From the NCBI RefSeq assembly GCF_003073135.1, contig NZ_PGDQ01000009.1:155633-219632 (forward strand): a stretch of DNA of 64,000 bases, written 5' to 3'. This document shows, piece after piece, positions 16,055 to 25,037 of this stretch; the first letter of the stretch is position 1; each line of letters starts with the position of its first letter. The stretch comes from Euzebya rosea. Its GTDB lineage: Bacteria > Actinomycetota > Nitriliruptoria > Euzebyales > Euzebyaceae. The translations under genes were made by a program, and so were the position numbers. The notes beneath the pieces were generated by a model, which was not told the DNA's origin, did no database searches, and worked only from the letters and a program-made list of their open reading frames with translations.

Positions 16055-16073
16055 AAGCCTAACACAGCGTCAC
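16055..16073 (-). promoter_or_regulatory. BldD box overlapping the presumed bldD -10
   Basis: CTAACACAGCGTCAC (16059-16073) fits the published BldD-box consensus NTNACNCWGNGTNAN at every fixed position on both strands. On the minus strand the adjacent TAGGCT (16060-16055) is a plausible -10 for bldD, with TTTACA 16 nt further upstream as a weak -35. Binding here would block transcription of bldD itself. Confidence 0.7.
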
Positions 16074-16117
16074 GCTCTGTAAAACTTGTTCTTGTCACCG
16101 TCCGTGACCGCGCGCGA

Positions 16118-16138
16118 CTTGAGCGTATGACGCTCAGA
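16118..16138 (+). promoter_or_regulatory. HAIR-like palindrome (possible HspR site) upstream of groES
   Basis: CTTGAGC, seven bases, then GCTCAGA. The HspR-binding HAIR consensus is CTTGAGT-N7-ACTCAAG; the inner five positions of each arm are palindromic with the right spacing, the outer two of the right arm are not. It lies about 70 bp upstream of the CIRCE element. Confidence 0.4.
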
Positions 16139-16187
16139 TGTTGGCACTTCTCCTTGCAGCCTCCACGGGCGAGTGCTAACTTCCCGT

Positions 16188-16214
16188 CTGGCACTCCGGA
16201 TGACCGAGTGCCAA
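16188..16214 (+). promoter_or_regulatory. CIRCE operator (HrcA site) of groES-groEL
   Basis: CTGGCACTC, nine bases, GAGTGCCAA: a near-canonical CIRCE inverted repeat (consensus TTAGCACTC-N9-GAGTGCTAA). Two further half-sites lie just upstream: TTGGCACTT at 16141-16149 and GAGTGCTAA at 16171-16179. The operator region may therefore be compound. The position, about 145 bp before groES, fits HrcA heat-shock repression. Confidence 0.88.
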
Positions 16215-16359
16215 CCGCGTCGTCGGGGGTGCGAGATCCAGCCGGCGACGCACAGACGATCCGAACCCAATTGCCGACGTCCCGCTGTCGTGCGCGGACC
16301 CACCCGTCGAGGGTTGCTCCGCGGTGCGATGCCGAAGGACGACTTAGGAGGAGCTACAG

Positions 16360-16668
16360 ATGGCGACCGCCACCAAGGTTGCACTGCAGCCGCTGGAAGA
16401 CCGTGTTGTCGTGCAGGCCAACGAGGCCGAGCAGACCACCGCCAGCGGACTGGTCATTCCCGACACCGCCAAGGAGAAGCCCCAGGAGGGCACCGTCATC
16501 GCAGTCGGCCCGGGCCGCGTCGGTGACGACAACGAGCGGGTTCCGATGGACGTCGCCGAGGGCGACGTTGTCATCTACTCCAAGTACGGCGGGACCGAGA
16601 TCAAGCTGGGCGGCGAGGAGTACATCATCCTCTCCGCTCGCGACATCCTCGCCAAGATCCAGAAGTAA
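16360..16668 (+). CDS. groES: Co-chaperonin GroES
   Basis: The protein is 102 aa. [39 protein letters not shown] is the canonical start, with the mobile loop around residues 20-36. [34 protein letters not shown] and the end [16 protein letters not shown] complete it. It forms the heptameric lid of GroEL. The ATG has a strong TAGGAGGAG 8-9 nt upstream. It is the first gene of the CIRCE-controlled operon, with groEL 15 nt downstream. Confidence 0.98.
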   Translation: MATATKVALQPLEDRVVVQANEAEQTTASGLVIPDTAKEKPQEGTVIAVGPGRVGDDNERVPMDVAEGDVVIYSKYGGTEIKLGGEEYIILSARDILAKIQK

Positions 16669-18318
<1,650 letters not shown>

Positions 18319-18341
18319 TCCAGCGTCACCCGCAAGACCCT

Positions 18342-18374
18342 CGACGGGGCCGGCCCACACGGGCCGCCCCGTCG
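18342..18374 (+). terminator. Terminator of the groES-groEL operon
   Basis: CGACGGGGCCGGCCC, loop ACAC, then GGGCCGCCCCGTCG: a 14-15-bp stem with one bulged base, followed by TTCGTTCTC. It begins 24 nt after the groEL stop. Confidence 0.8.
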
Positions 18375-18400
18375 TTCGTTCTCGGGTGGCTGAGCCGCCC

Positions 18401-18552
18401 GTGTGTGGTCGACCCCGGCAGCGGGTGGGGATGGCGCACACCCTTCGGGCTCGTGTGGCATCCCGGGCTGTCGGGGGCGGCGCAGGGACACGGTGGCGCA
18501 CCCCGTGTGCGATGGACCGGGTGCGCTGCGGTGGATCGCACACGCCCGGCCC
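18401..18552. repeat. Dispersed palindromic repeat, locus B
   Basis: The spacer between groEL and the AbiEi-like gene contains GTGTGTGGTCGACCCC, GGATGGCGCACACC facing GTGTGGCATCCCGGG, and GTGTGCGATG (18505-18514) facing GATCGCACAC (18534-18543). These are the same palindromic words as at the other three loci. The remainder up to 18683 is a purine-rich GGAGGAGGGC stretch without a supported gene. Confidence 0.7.
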
Positions 18553-18683
18553 ACGGGAGGAGGGCCCGGCGCGACGGGCTCAGGGGGAGGAGGGCTCAGG
18601 GGAGGGTGGGTCTCGCGCCAGTTGTCCACAGGCATCGCCAGGTCCTGGAACGGGGGACTGCGCGACAGGCCACCCTCGGCGGC

Positions 18684-19769
18684 ATGGCCACACCTCTTGC
18701 CTCATCACGGGTGCTCCACCTCGAGCCGCCCCGGACCCGGTGGGCCGGCGTGGGGATGCTCGCGGCGTCCCAGGCCGGGCACGTCGCGGTCTGGCAGGCG
18801 CGAGCGCTGGGCCTGACGGCGGAAGCCATCAGACGACGCGCCGTTCGCGAAGCATGGACGCGTGTCCACCACTCGGTCTGGCGCCTGCCCGGCGTTCCTG
18901 CTTCCGTGCTCGGGCGGCTGTGGGCTGCGGCGCTGGCGATCGCCAACACCTCGGCCGCGTCCCGTCTCGCGGTCGACCCTCCGGACCTGGACGACCTTCG
19001 TCGGGTGCTGGGCGACCTGGTGATGGTCACCGGGTGGTCAGCCGCCGGTCTGAGCGGGTTCGATCGGGGGCGGTCGCTGCGACCGCAGCTCGCGGTGCCG
19101 GCGACCGTCACGACCCGACGGGCGGCGGTGGACCTGGTGCGCAGCCGACGTGGGGTCGCCGGATTCTGGGACGACCACGACGGCCTGCCGGTGGCGATTC
19201 CCTCGCGGATGCTCTGGGACGCCGCGCACCTGTCGAGGGGGACGATCGGCGCCGTGGAGGCCCTGGGCGACCTCGCGACCCATCTCGACCGCACCCGCCG
19301 GTTCGCGGTGGAGGAGCTGCTGGGGCTCGTCGACGAACCAGCTGCGTTCGGACTGCCGAGCAGGCCCCCTCCGCTGCTGCGGGCATGCGCTGAGGAGCTG
19401 CGGCCCGGGTTCTCCCACTCACGGACCGAGGACGTGGCACGTCGGATCGCCTCCTCGGTGTGTGCGGAGCTGGGACTCCGACTCCACCCGACGCCGTACG
19501 ACATCGTCGACGACAGCGGACGGATACTCGGAGAAGCCGATCTGGCCATCCCGGACATCCGCTTCGACGGCGAGATCGATGGTCCCCACCACGAGTCGCC
19601 CAGCCAGCAACGGCACGATCGCCGGCGCGACCGCAACGTCAGGCGCATCGACTGGGTCGTGGAGCGCTATCCCACACGCATGATCGACGACGACCGCGAC
19701 GCGTACCGACGCCGGTTCCGGTCCGACGTCGTCGCCCGGGCCGGGGCGGTCGGACGGGCCGTCGGTTGA
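18684..19769 (+). CDS. AbiEi-like/DUF559-type protein with a possible PD-(D/E)XK nuclease domain
   Basis: The protein is 361 aa. Residues about 20-75 resemble the AbiEi-type winged helix (QAGHVAVWQARALGLTAEAIRRRAVREAWTRVHHSVWRLPG). The C-terminus has GEADLAIPDIRFDGEIDGPHH and VRRIDWVVERYP, the D...E-x-D/G pattern of DUF559/Vsr-like endonuclease folds. Such solitary two-part proteins are frequent and highly variable in actinobacteria and are often annotated as type IV antitoxins. No partner toxin is next to it here. The ATG at 18684 is the first start after the repeat region and has no good Shine-Dalgarno. Confidence 0.7.
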   Translation: MATPLASSRVLHLEPPRTRWAGVGMLAASQAGHVAVWQARALGLTAEAIRRRAVREAWTRVHHSVWRLPGVPASVLGRLWAAALAIANTSAASRLAVDPPDLDDLRRVLGDLVMVTGWSAAGLSGFDRGRSLRPQLAVPATVTTRRAAVDLVRSRRGVAGFWDDHDGLPVAIPSRMLWDAAHLSRGTIGAVEALGDLATHLDRTRRFAVEELLGLVDEPAAFGLPSRPPPLLRACAEELRPGFSHSRTEDVARRIASSVCAELGLRLHPTPYDIVDDSGRILGEADLAIPDIRFDGEIDGPHHESPSQQRHDRRRDRNVRRIDWVVERYPTRMIDDDRDAYRRRFRSDVVARAGAVGRAVG

Positions 19770-19806
19770 CGCGTTTCGGCGCATCGACGCGGGGCACGTT
19801 CTTCGC

Positions 19807-20256
19807 ATGAGCACTCCGCAGCAACCAGAACTCCACCGCAGCAAGGAAACCCCGGAGATGGACCTCGACAACGTCGCGGGCGACCTCGAGGGTCGAGATC
19901 AGCCCGGACAGTCGGGCGGCAAGGGGCGTCCGGTTCCGAAGGACAACCAGCAGGGACACCACCCGGCCAGGGAGCAGGACAAGCCCGACCTCGACAAGTT
20001 CGCGGCCAAGCTCGGCCTGGTCGACGACGAGTCGACACCGGACGACGTTCGCACGGATGCGCCGGCGTCGGCCGGCGCAGAGCCGGCAGCGCCGTCGAGG
20101 AGCCTGACCGGCGAGGCTGCCAGGGCCATCTCGTCGCTGGAGAGCGCTGGACGGGCGGCCGCCGCTGCCTCGCTCGCGCTCACCGCACGCACTATGCGGC
20201 TGGCTGCTGACCTCGTGGACCGCCTCGGCGACGACGTCGCCCCGCGCCGCGCCTGA
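19807..20256 (+). CDS. Hypothetical hydrophilic protein
   Basis: The protein is 149 aa. The first 95 residues are hydrophilic and probably disordered (many Asp, Gln, Lys, Pro). The last 50 form an Ala-rich amphipathic helix (TGEAARAISSLESAGRAAAAA onward). There is no signal peptide or known domain. It is the only long forward frame here with gene-like composition. No Shine-Dalgarno is evident. Confidence 0.5.
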   Translation: MSTPQQPELHRSKETPEMDLDNVAGDLEGRDQPGQSGGKGRPVPKDNQQGHHPAREQDKPDLDKFAAKLGLVDDESTPDDVRTDAPASAGAEPAAPSRSLTGEAARAISSLESAGRAAAAASLALTARTMRLAADLVDRLGDDVAPRRA

Positions 20257-20359
20257 GACGTCGACGCTCGCGCCGGTGTCGTGTCCGGGACGGTGCGTCA
20301 GGCCAGCCGATGCGTCGGACCGGCCACGCGCAAGGCCGACACTGCGTCCGGTCATTCGC

Positions 20360-20410
20360 CGCAGGGCCACATCCGCCGCAGGGCCTCATCCACCGCAGGG
20401 TCTCATCCAC
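20360..20410. repeat. Three tandem 17-bp units
   Basis: Units of the type CGCAGGGCCTCATCCAC start at 20360, 20377 and 20394, each with one or two differences. They lie in the non-coding stretch from 20257 to 20731. Confidence 0.7.
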
Positions 20411-20433
20411 AGGGCCGGGCCGGCGCACAGCCC

Positions 20434-20580
20434 GTGTGCGCTGGACGACCTCTTGGGCCGCCGAAGGCCCACACCCCCTCGCTTGGTGTGCCACGCCGGC
20501 CCGCCAGAGGTGGGCATCCCACACATGGGCCACCCCCGTGTGGGATGCACGCCCTCAGTGGGTGGGTATCGCACACGATG
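20434..20580. repeat. Dispersed palindromic repeat, locus C
   Basis: CATCCCACAC (20515-20524) is the exact inverse of GTGTGGGATG (20538-20547), 13 nt apart. The flanks read GTGGGCATCCCACACATGGG and GTGTGGGATGCACGCCC. A further GTGTGCGCTGGACG lies at 20434 and GTATCGCACACGATGG at 20565. This is the cleanest copy of the family shared with loci A, B and D. Confidence 0.8.
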
Positions 20581-20601
20581 GTCGCGGGCGACCGGCCCGG
20601 C

Positions 20602-20728
20602 CACGGCCCCCACGCCCGGTCACGGCCCCCACGCCCGGTCACGGCCCCCACGCCCGGTCACGGCCCCCACGCCCGAGACCGGCCTCACCCGGCCCGGGTG
20701 GCCGAACCCGGCCCGGGTGGCCGAACCC
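20602..20728. repeat. Two families of 19-bp tandem repeats
   Basis: Four copies of CACGGCCCCCACGCCCGGT run from 20602 to 20677 (the last with two changes). Two copies of GGCCCGGGTGGCCGAACCC run from 20691 to 20728. Both have a 19-bp period but unrelated sequence. They end 3 bp before the stop codon of the DUF4916 gene. There are no unique spacers, so this is not a CRISPR array. Confidence 0.9.
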
Positions 20729-20731
20729 GGG

Positions 20732-21274
20732 CTAGGGGAGGACGCCGACGTGGGCCATCGCCATGCGGACGAGGCGGTCCTGGCCGCCGGTCATCTCGGT
20801 GGCGACGAGGGGGGACGTGGCGTCCTCAACGCTCATCCACGAGAAGTCGAGGGTGTCCTGGCTCGGGGCGCACTCACCGCTCACCGGCACGACGTAGACG
20901 AGGCTGACCGCATGCTGGCGGGGGTCGGAGTAGCCGGTCCTGGACGGCTCGGGGAAGTACTCGGCCACCGTGAAGGGGGAGGGGTTGGGCGGCAGCAGCG
21001 GCTCGGCGTCCGGTCCGAGGTCCTTGGTCAGGTGACGCCACAGCGAGTCACGGATGGTCTCGCCGTACAGCACTCGGCCGCTCACGATGGCGCGGGAGAC
21101 CGTGCCGTCGGGGCGGGGACGCAGCAGCAGGCCCACCTTCGTCACCGTCCCGAGGTGGTCGGTGCGCACCGGGACGGCCTCGACGTACACCGTCGGGACG
21201 CGTTCGCGGATCCAGGACAGCTCTTCGTCCTCCAGCCAGCGGTGCTGGGTGGACAGGATGTCGGCGTCGCTCAC
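20732..21274 (-). CDS. DUF4916 protein (Nudix-like fold, no intact Nudix box)
   Basis: The protein is 180 aa. HRWLEDEELSWIRERVPTVYVEAVPVR, GLLLRPRPDGTVSRAIVSGRVLYGETIRDSLWRHLTKDLG and FTVAEYFPEPSRTGYSDPRQHAVSLVYVVPVSGE match the actinobacterial DUF4916 family, which is related to Nudix hydrolases. The catalytic REUXEEXGU core is not present: the corresponding stretch is RDSLWRHLTKDLG. Pyrophosphohydrolase activity is therefore doubtful. The GTG at 21274 has GGAAGGA upstream. Confidence 0.82.
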   Translation of the reverse strand: MSDADILSTQHRWLEDEELSWIRERVPTVYVEAVPVRTDHLGTVTKVGLLLRPRPDGTVSRAIVSGRVLYGETIRDSLWRHLTKDLGPDAEPLLPPNPSPFTVAEYFPEPSRTGYSDPRQHAVSLVYVVPVSGECAPSQDTLDFSWMSVEDATSPLVATEMTGGQDRLVRMAMAHVGVLP

Positions 21275-21362
21275 TCGGGGGTCCTTCCCGCGGGGGTGGG
21301 TCTCGGCCCCGCAGTGTGGCACGCCGGACCCGACCCGACCGGCCGCGGACCCTCGACCCTGT

Positions 21363-21412
21363 TAGGGTCTGCACGGATGGGCAGCAGCACGAGCGGCACT
21401 GTCAGTGGTTGA
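21363..21412 (+). promoter_or_regulatory. Promoter and possible 11-codon leaderless leader ORF
   Basis: TAGGGT (21363-21368) lies 8 nt before an ATG at 21377. That ATG opens MGSSTSGTVSG and stops at 21410-21412, 8 bases into the downstream gene that begins with GTG 21405. The arrangement would couple translation of the following gene to the leader peptide. Alternatively, the leader is fortuitous and the gene has a short untranslated region. Confidence 0.4.
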
Positions 21413-22322
21413 GTCGACCAGCGAGACAGCACCGTCGCTGGGAAGAGACGCGCTGAGCGGTCGCCTCGAGCGTGCGCTCTCCGCGCTCGAGGGCCGGGAC
21501 GGTCCGTCCATCCAGTGGCGACGCGCCTGGCTGCTCACCGCCGCGGGGCGGTACGGCGATGCGCTGGAGGCCTGCGAGCAGGCCAAGCAGGGTGCGCCGA
21601 TCATCCAGGCCGCCGCGCTGATGGCCGAGGCGATGCTGTACCGCCAGGTCTCGCTGCACGCCCGGGCCGAGGTCGCCGACGACATGGCGCTGGAGACGCT
21701 GAGGGCCTCCCGGGTGCGCAGCCCGTCGGTGCGGGCCGCCATCCGGGTCGGGCAGGTGGCCGACGCCGTGGGGCTCGGCGCCGACGATGCGGTCCTGGCA
21801 CGACGGGTCAAGGTGGCGGCCGGGGCCGTGACGACCGCGGGGTCCTGGCGGCAGAGTGTCCGCCTCACGTGGGTCCGGGGAGAGGTCGCCATGGTCCGTG
21901 GCGCCTACCGTGAGGCCGACCGTGCCTTCGGCACCGGCGCGCGGATCGCCCACGACCAGGGCGCCCGCCGCCACGAGGCCAAGTCACTGATCTTCCTCGC
22001 GGCGGCATCGGCCGCTCGCGACCAGCAGTCCGAGGCCGTCCGGCTGGCCCGTCGCGGCCTGCAGCTGGCCGCCCGCTGCGGTGCGGCCCCGCTGGTCTGG
22101 CCGGCCGAGCTGATCCTCGCCGAGGTGGACACCGACGCCGCCGACGAGCACCTCGACCGGGCGCGGCGAGTGGCAGGCGGGCTGATCGACTCGCTGCCCG
22201 AACCCCTCCAGCAGGAAGCGCGCGAACGACCGCCGGCCAGCTGGTTGCTGGCGCTCGGCCGTACGCACGCGGCCCACGGCACGACCGACGGTTCCCCGCT
22301 GGAGATCCCCACCGATGCCTGA
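21405..22322 (+). CDS. Helical-repeat (TPR-like) protein of unknown function
   Basis: The protein is 305 aa and almost entirely alpha-helical by composition. Paired-helix motifs resemble tetratricopeptide repeats: RRAWLLTAAGRYGDALEACEQA, VRGEVAMVRGAYREADRAFGTGARIAHDQG and SEAVRLARRGLQLAARCG. There is no enzymatic motif, signal or membrane segment. Such proteins usually mediate protein-protein contact. It precedes the GAF-SpoIIE phosphatase by 98 nt, and a regulatory link is possible but unproven. Confidence 0.7.
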   Translation: MVESTSETAPSLGRDALSGRLERALSALEGRDGPSIQWRRAWLLTAAGRYGDALEACEQAKQGAPIIQAAALMAEAMLYRQVSLHARAEVADDMALETLRASRVRSPSVRAAIRVGQVADAVGLGADDAVLARRVKVAAGAVTTAGSWRQSVRLTWVRGEVAMVRGAYREADRAFGTGARIAHDQGARRHEAKSLIFLAAASAARDQQSEAVRLARRGLQLAARCGAAPLVWPAELILAEVDTDAADEHLDRARRVAGGLIDSLPEPLQQEARERPPASWLLALGRTHAAHGTTDGSPLEIPTDA

Positions 22323-22420
22323 GACCGCGGTGTCGAGTTGTCCCCGCGTGCACCGGTCGTAGGCTTGGACGGCCGCGCCCACCCCCTGCGCGACGTCCGG
22401 ACGCCTCCCCACACATCGCG

Positions 22421-24136
22421 ATGACCTCCACCGACGCCACCGCCCCGGGCGCTGACCGGGCACCCCACACCACCGAGGGGGTGCTGACGGCACTCACCGG
22501 CCTGATCCGACACCTCGCCAGCGCCACGACCGTCGTCGAGGTGCTGACCGCGCTCGTCGACACCGTCGTCGACGCCACCGAGGCGACGGGCGCCGCGGTG
22601 CTGGAGCGGCACGCCACCACCGGACGGGTCGAGGTCGCCGTCGACACCGGCCTGGACCTCCCCGCCGACCAAGCCGCACTGGCAACGCTGTGGGCGACCA
22701 GCGACCGCGACCGGCCCCAGGCCTGGACCGACGCGGCAGGCGTGCCACCGCCGCTTCGTGGCCTGACCGGATGGGGCGCCGGCCTGGTCATCGACGTCGG
22801 TGCGGAGGAACCGGCCGACCGGGTCCTGCTGGTCGCCGGCGAGCACGCCCCCGCCCACCTGCAGTCCTGCCGCGACATGGCGATGGCCGTGGCTCCGGCG
22901 CTCGACGCCCTGCGTCAGCACCAACGCATGGCCCGCACGCGCAACCTCCTGGACCGTGTGACGGAGCTGGCCGCACGGCTCACCCGTGCAGGGACCGTCT
23001 CGGGCCTGCTCACCGCGCTGGTCGAGGAGGTCGCCGACCTGGATGTCGTCACGGCCACTGTGGTCTGGCGCATGGTCGCCGATCCCGACGCCGACCGACT
23101 CGTGGCCGAGGCCGAGGCGGGCCCCGGCCTGCGCGTGCTGCAGCACGGCATGGACGAGGCGGTGGAACGACGGATCCGCGGTGTCCTGGCCCCCGGCACC
23201 TCTCGCGCCGGACGGGCCATGCTCGGCGCCCCCGCCCCCCTCGCGGACGGGCGGCTGCTGACGCTGCTGCTCATCGGTGAGGACCCGCGGCGGGCCCTCG
23301 GCCTTCTGCACGACCGCCCCCTCGACCCCGAGGTCCACGGCGTCCTGTCGACCCTCGCCGGGGCGCTCGGCCCGGCGCTGGTCAACGCCGGCCTCGCGAC
23401 CGAGCGACGAACGTTGCTCGGCACGTTCAGCCGCACCCTGCGTCCGGGGCGGGTACCGGCCGGCACCGACATCGGCGTCGAACACCACCCCAACACCACG
23501 GCTGCGGAGTCCTTCGGCGGTGACTTCTTCGACTGGTTCCAGCCCGACGAACACCGTGTCCTGCTCGCCCTCGGCGACGTGGCCGGCAAGGGTGTCCCGG
23601 CTGCCGCGGCCGCCAGCATGGCGGTCTGGTCGCTCCGAGCGCTGGGCCGCCAGGGGACCGGGCCGAACGTGCTGGCGCGGCTGCTGGACACCGCGGTCGC
23701 GGAGGAGCTCGGCGGCGAACGCTTCGTCACGCTGGCCCTGCTCGACATCGACACCACGACCTGGCGCGTGCGCATGGTCCTCGCCGGCCATCCCGCACCG
23801 TTGCTGCTGCGACAGACCACCCCGCTGGAGGAGCTGGACCTGCACGCCGATCGCCCGCTCGGCGTCATGCCGCTCGGGCCGGCGTTCACCACCCACGAAC
23901 GGCAGCTCGAGCCGGGTGACGCGTTGGTGTTGTTCACCGACGGTGCGACCGAGGCCCAGGCCCCCGACGGTCAGCGGCTCGGCAGGGACCGCCTCCGGGC
24001 GGCAGCGGAGGCCGCGTGGACGCCCGGGGCCGTCCGGGCAAGCGAGATGGCGGGGGCGCTCTGGTCCGCGGTGCATGCTTGGTCCGGTGGGCCCCCCGAC
24101 GACGACTGCGCGCTCATCGTCCTGCGCAGACCCTGA
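22421..24136 (+). CDS. GAF-domain PP2C-type protein phosphatase (SpoIIE/RsbU family)
   Basis: The protein is 571 aa. There are two GAF-like sensory domains (about residues 20-165 and 170-325). The SpoIIE phosphatase domain (about 340-570) has the metal-binding aspartates in ESFGGDFFDWFQ, LALGDVAGKGVPAAAAAS, LVLFTDGATEAQ and PDDDCALIVL. Such enzymes dephosphorylate anti-sigma-factor antagonists in partner-switching cascades. No anti-sigma partner genes lie adjacent. TAGGCT at about 22361 is a possible -10. It is followed 7 nt later by a lipoprotein gene. Confidence 0.92.
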   Translation: MTSTDATAPGADRAPHTTEGVLTALTGLIRHLASATTVVEVLTALVDTVVDATEATGAAVLERHATTGRVEVAVDTGLDLPADQAALATLWATSDRDRPQAWTDAAGVPPPLRGLTGWGAGLVIDVGAEEPADRVLLVAGEHAPAHLQSCRDMAMAVAPALDALRQHQRMARTRNLLDRVTELAARLTRAGTVSGLLTALVEEVADLDVVTATVVWRMVADPDADRLVAEAEAGPGLRVLQHGMDEAVERRIRGVLAPGTSRAGRAMLGAPAPLADGRLLTLLLIGEDPRRALGLLHDRPLDPEVHGVLSTLAGALGPALVNAGLATERRTLLGTFSRTLRPGRVPAGTDIGVEHHPNTTAAESFGGDFFDWFQPDEHRVLLALGDVAGKGVPAAAAASMAVWSLRALGRQGTGPNVLARLLDTAVAEELGGERFVTLALLDIDTTTWRVRMVLAGHPAPLLLRQTTPLEELDLHADRPLGVMPLGPAFTTHERQLEPGDALVLFTDGATEAQAPDGQRLGRDRLRAAAEAAWTPGAVRASEMAGALWSAVHAWSGGPPDDDCALIVLRRP

Positions 24137-24143
24137 CCGCATC

Positions 24144-24995
24144 GTGACCGGGGTCCGAAACGGCGTGCTCGCCGCGGTGCTGCTCGTGCTGCTTGCCGGG
24201 TGCCTCCCGGAGGTGCCGGCGCCGGTGGTCGTGCAGACCATGGCCCCCGGCCAGGACGACATCCTGCTCGCTCGCGACGCCCTCGGTGAGGACGTCGTCG
24301 CCGTCGCCCGGCTGATCATCGCCGCGCCGTCGCGTCTCGAGGAGCTGCGCTTCGAGGTCGAGCGTGGCGCGCCCCAGCGCGCAGTCCAGGAGGCCCTCCG
24401 ACAACATGCGGCGGACCTCATGGCGGACTCGGACGCGTTGCTGGCCGACGCCGCAGCGCTGCGGGCCGAGGTCGGGCCCGACCCGCTCGGTCCCGTGGCG
24501 CATGCCGCCGCGATGGCGGCCGAGCTCGGCGAGCTCGGCCGCGTGACGGCGGGGGAGATCACCCGCGACGTCGACAGCCTGACCCCCGTCATCGCCTTCG
24601 ACACGGCGCTGGACGACCTCGTCGAGGCGTGGAACGTCCGGGGCTCACGCAGCCAGCAGGTCGAGCGGTTCGAGCTGCTGGTCGCCGAGGCCGACGGCCT
24701 GGTCAGCGCCGCGCGACGGCTCGACGTCGGCGACTGCACCCTGCTTCGCACCAACAGGATCCGCTGGGCCGAGCTGCTGGCGGTCCGCACTGCAGCGCTG
24801 CGCGACGCGGCGCTGGAGCGTGCTGGCACTCGGTTCGACGAGCTCCGCGACCAGTTCTCGCGCGCTCCGCTGGGGGAGGATCGGGCCGTGGCGGACTCCG
24901 AGACGATGGCCTGCTGGGCTCGCGGCTCGTCGGTCGAGGACCGCGGCGAGCAGGCACAGGCGCTGGTCGACGGCATCCGCTCCGAGCTGGGCTGA
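24144..24995 (+). CDS. Lipoprotein of unknown function, coiled-coil rich
   Basis: The protein is 283 aa from GTG at 24144. The signal MTGVRNGVLAAVLLVLLAGC ends in a lipobox (LLAG-C, Cys 20). The mature part is helical with heptad-like stretches (ALRQHAADLMADSDALLADAAALRAEV; AADLDELVEAW-like segments) and two Cys (GDCTLL, MACWARG). No domain is recognised. Its close spacing to the phosphatase gene suggests co-transcription. Confidence 0.78.
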   Translation: MTGVRNGVLAAVLLVLLAGCLPEVPAPVVVQTMAPGQDDILLARDALGEDVVAVARLIIAAPSRLEELRFEVERGAPQRAVQEALRQHAADLMADSDALLADAAALRAEVGPDPLGPVAHAAAMAAELGELGRVTAGEITRDVDSLTPVIAFDTALDDLVEAWNVRGSRSQQVERFELLVAEADGLVSAARRLDVGDCTLLRTNRIRWAELLAVRTAALRDAALERAGTRFDELRDQFSRAPLGEDRAVADSETMACWARGSSVEDRGEQAQALVDGIRSELG

Positions 24996-25024
24996 GGGCG
25001 CTCGGACGGCCGATGGCGTGCGGC

Positions 25025-25030
25025 TACCCT
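25025..25030 (+). promoter_or_regulatory. -10 hexamer for the DUF4012 gene
   Basis: TACCCT lies 7 nt before the GTG at 25038 with no Shine-Dalgarno, suggesting a leaderless start for the first gene of the polysaccharide locus. Confidence 0.5.
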
Positions 25031-25037
25031 TGATCCG

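Noticed and set aside
20602..20728. Possible CRISPR array
   Set aside because: The 19-bp units are directly contiguous with no unique spacers, and there are no cas genes.
20257..20731. A small gene in the repeat-filled spacer before the DUF4916 gene
   Set aside because: All frames cross several tandem and palindromic repeats, and none has a ribosome site or a leaderless-type hexamer.
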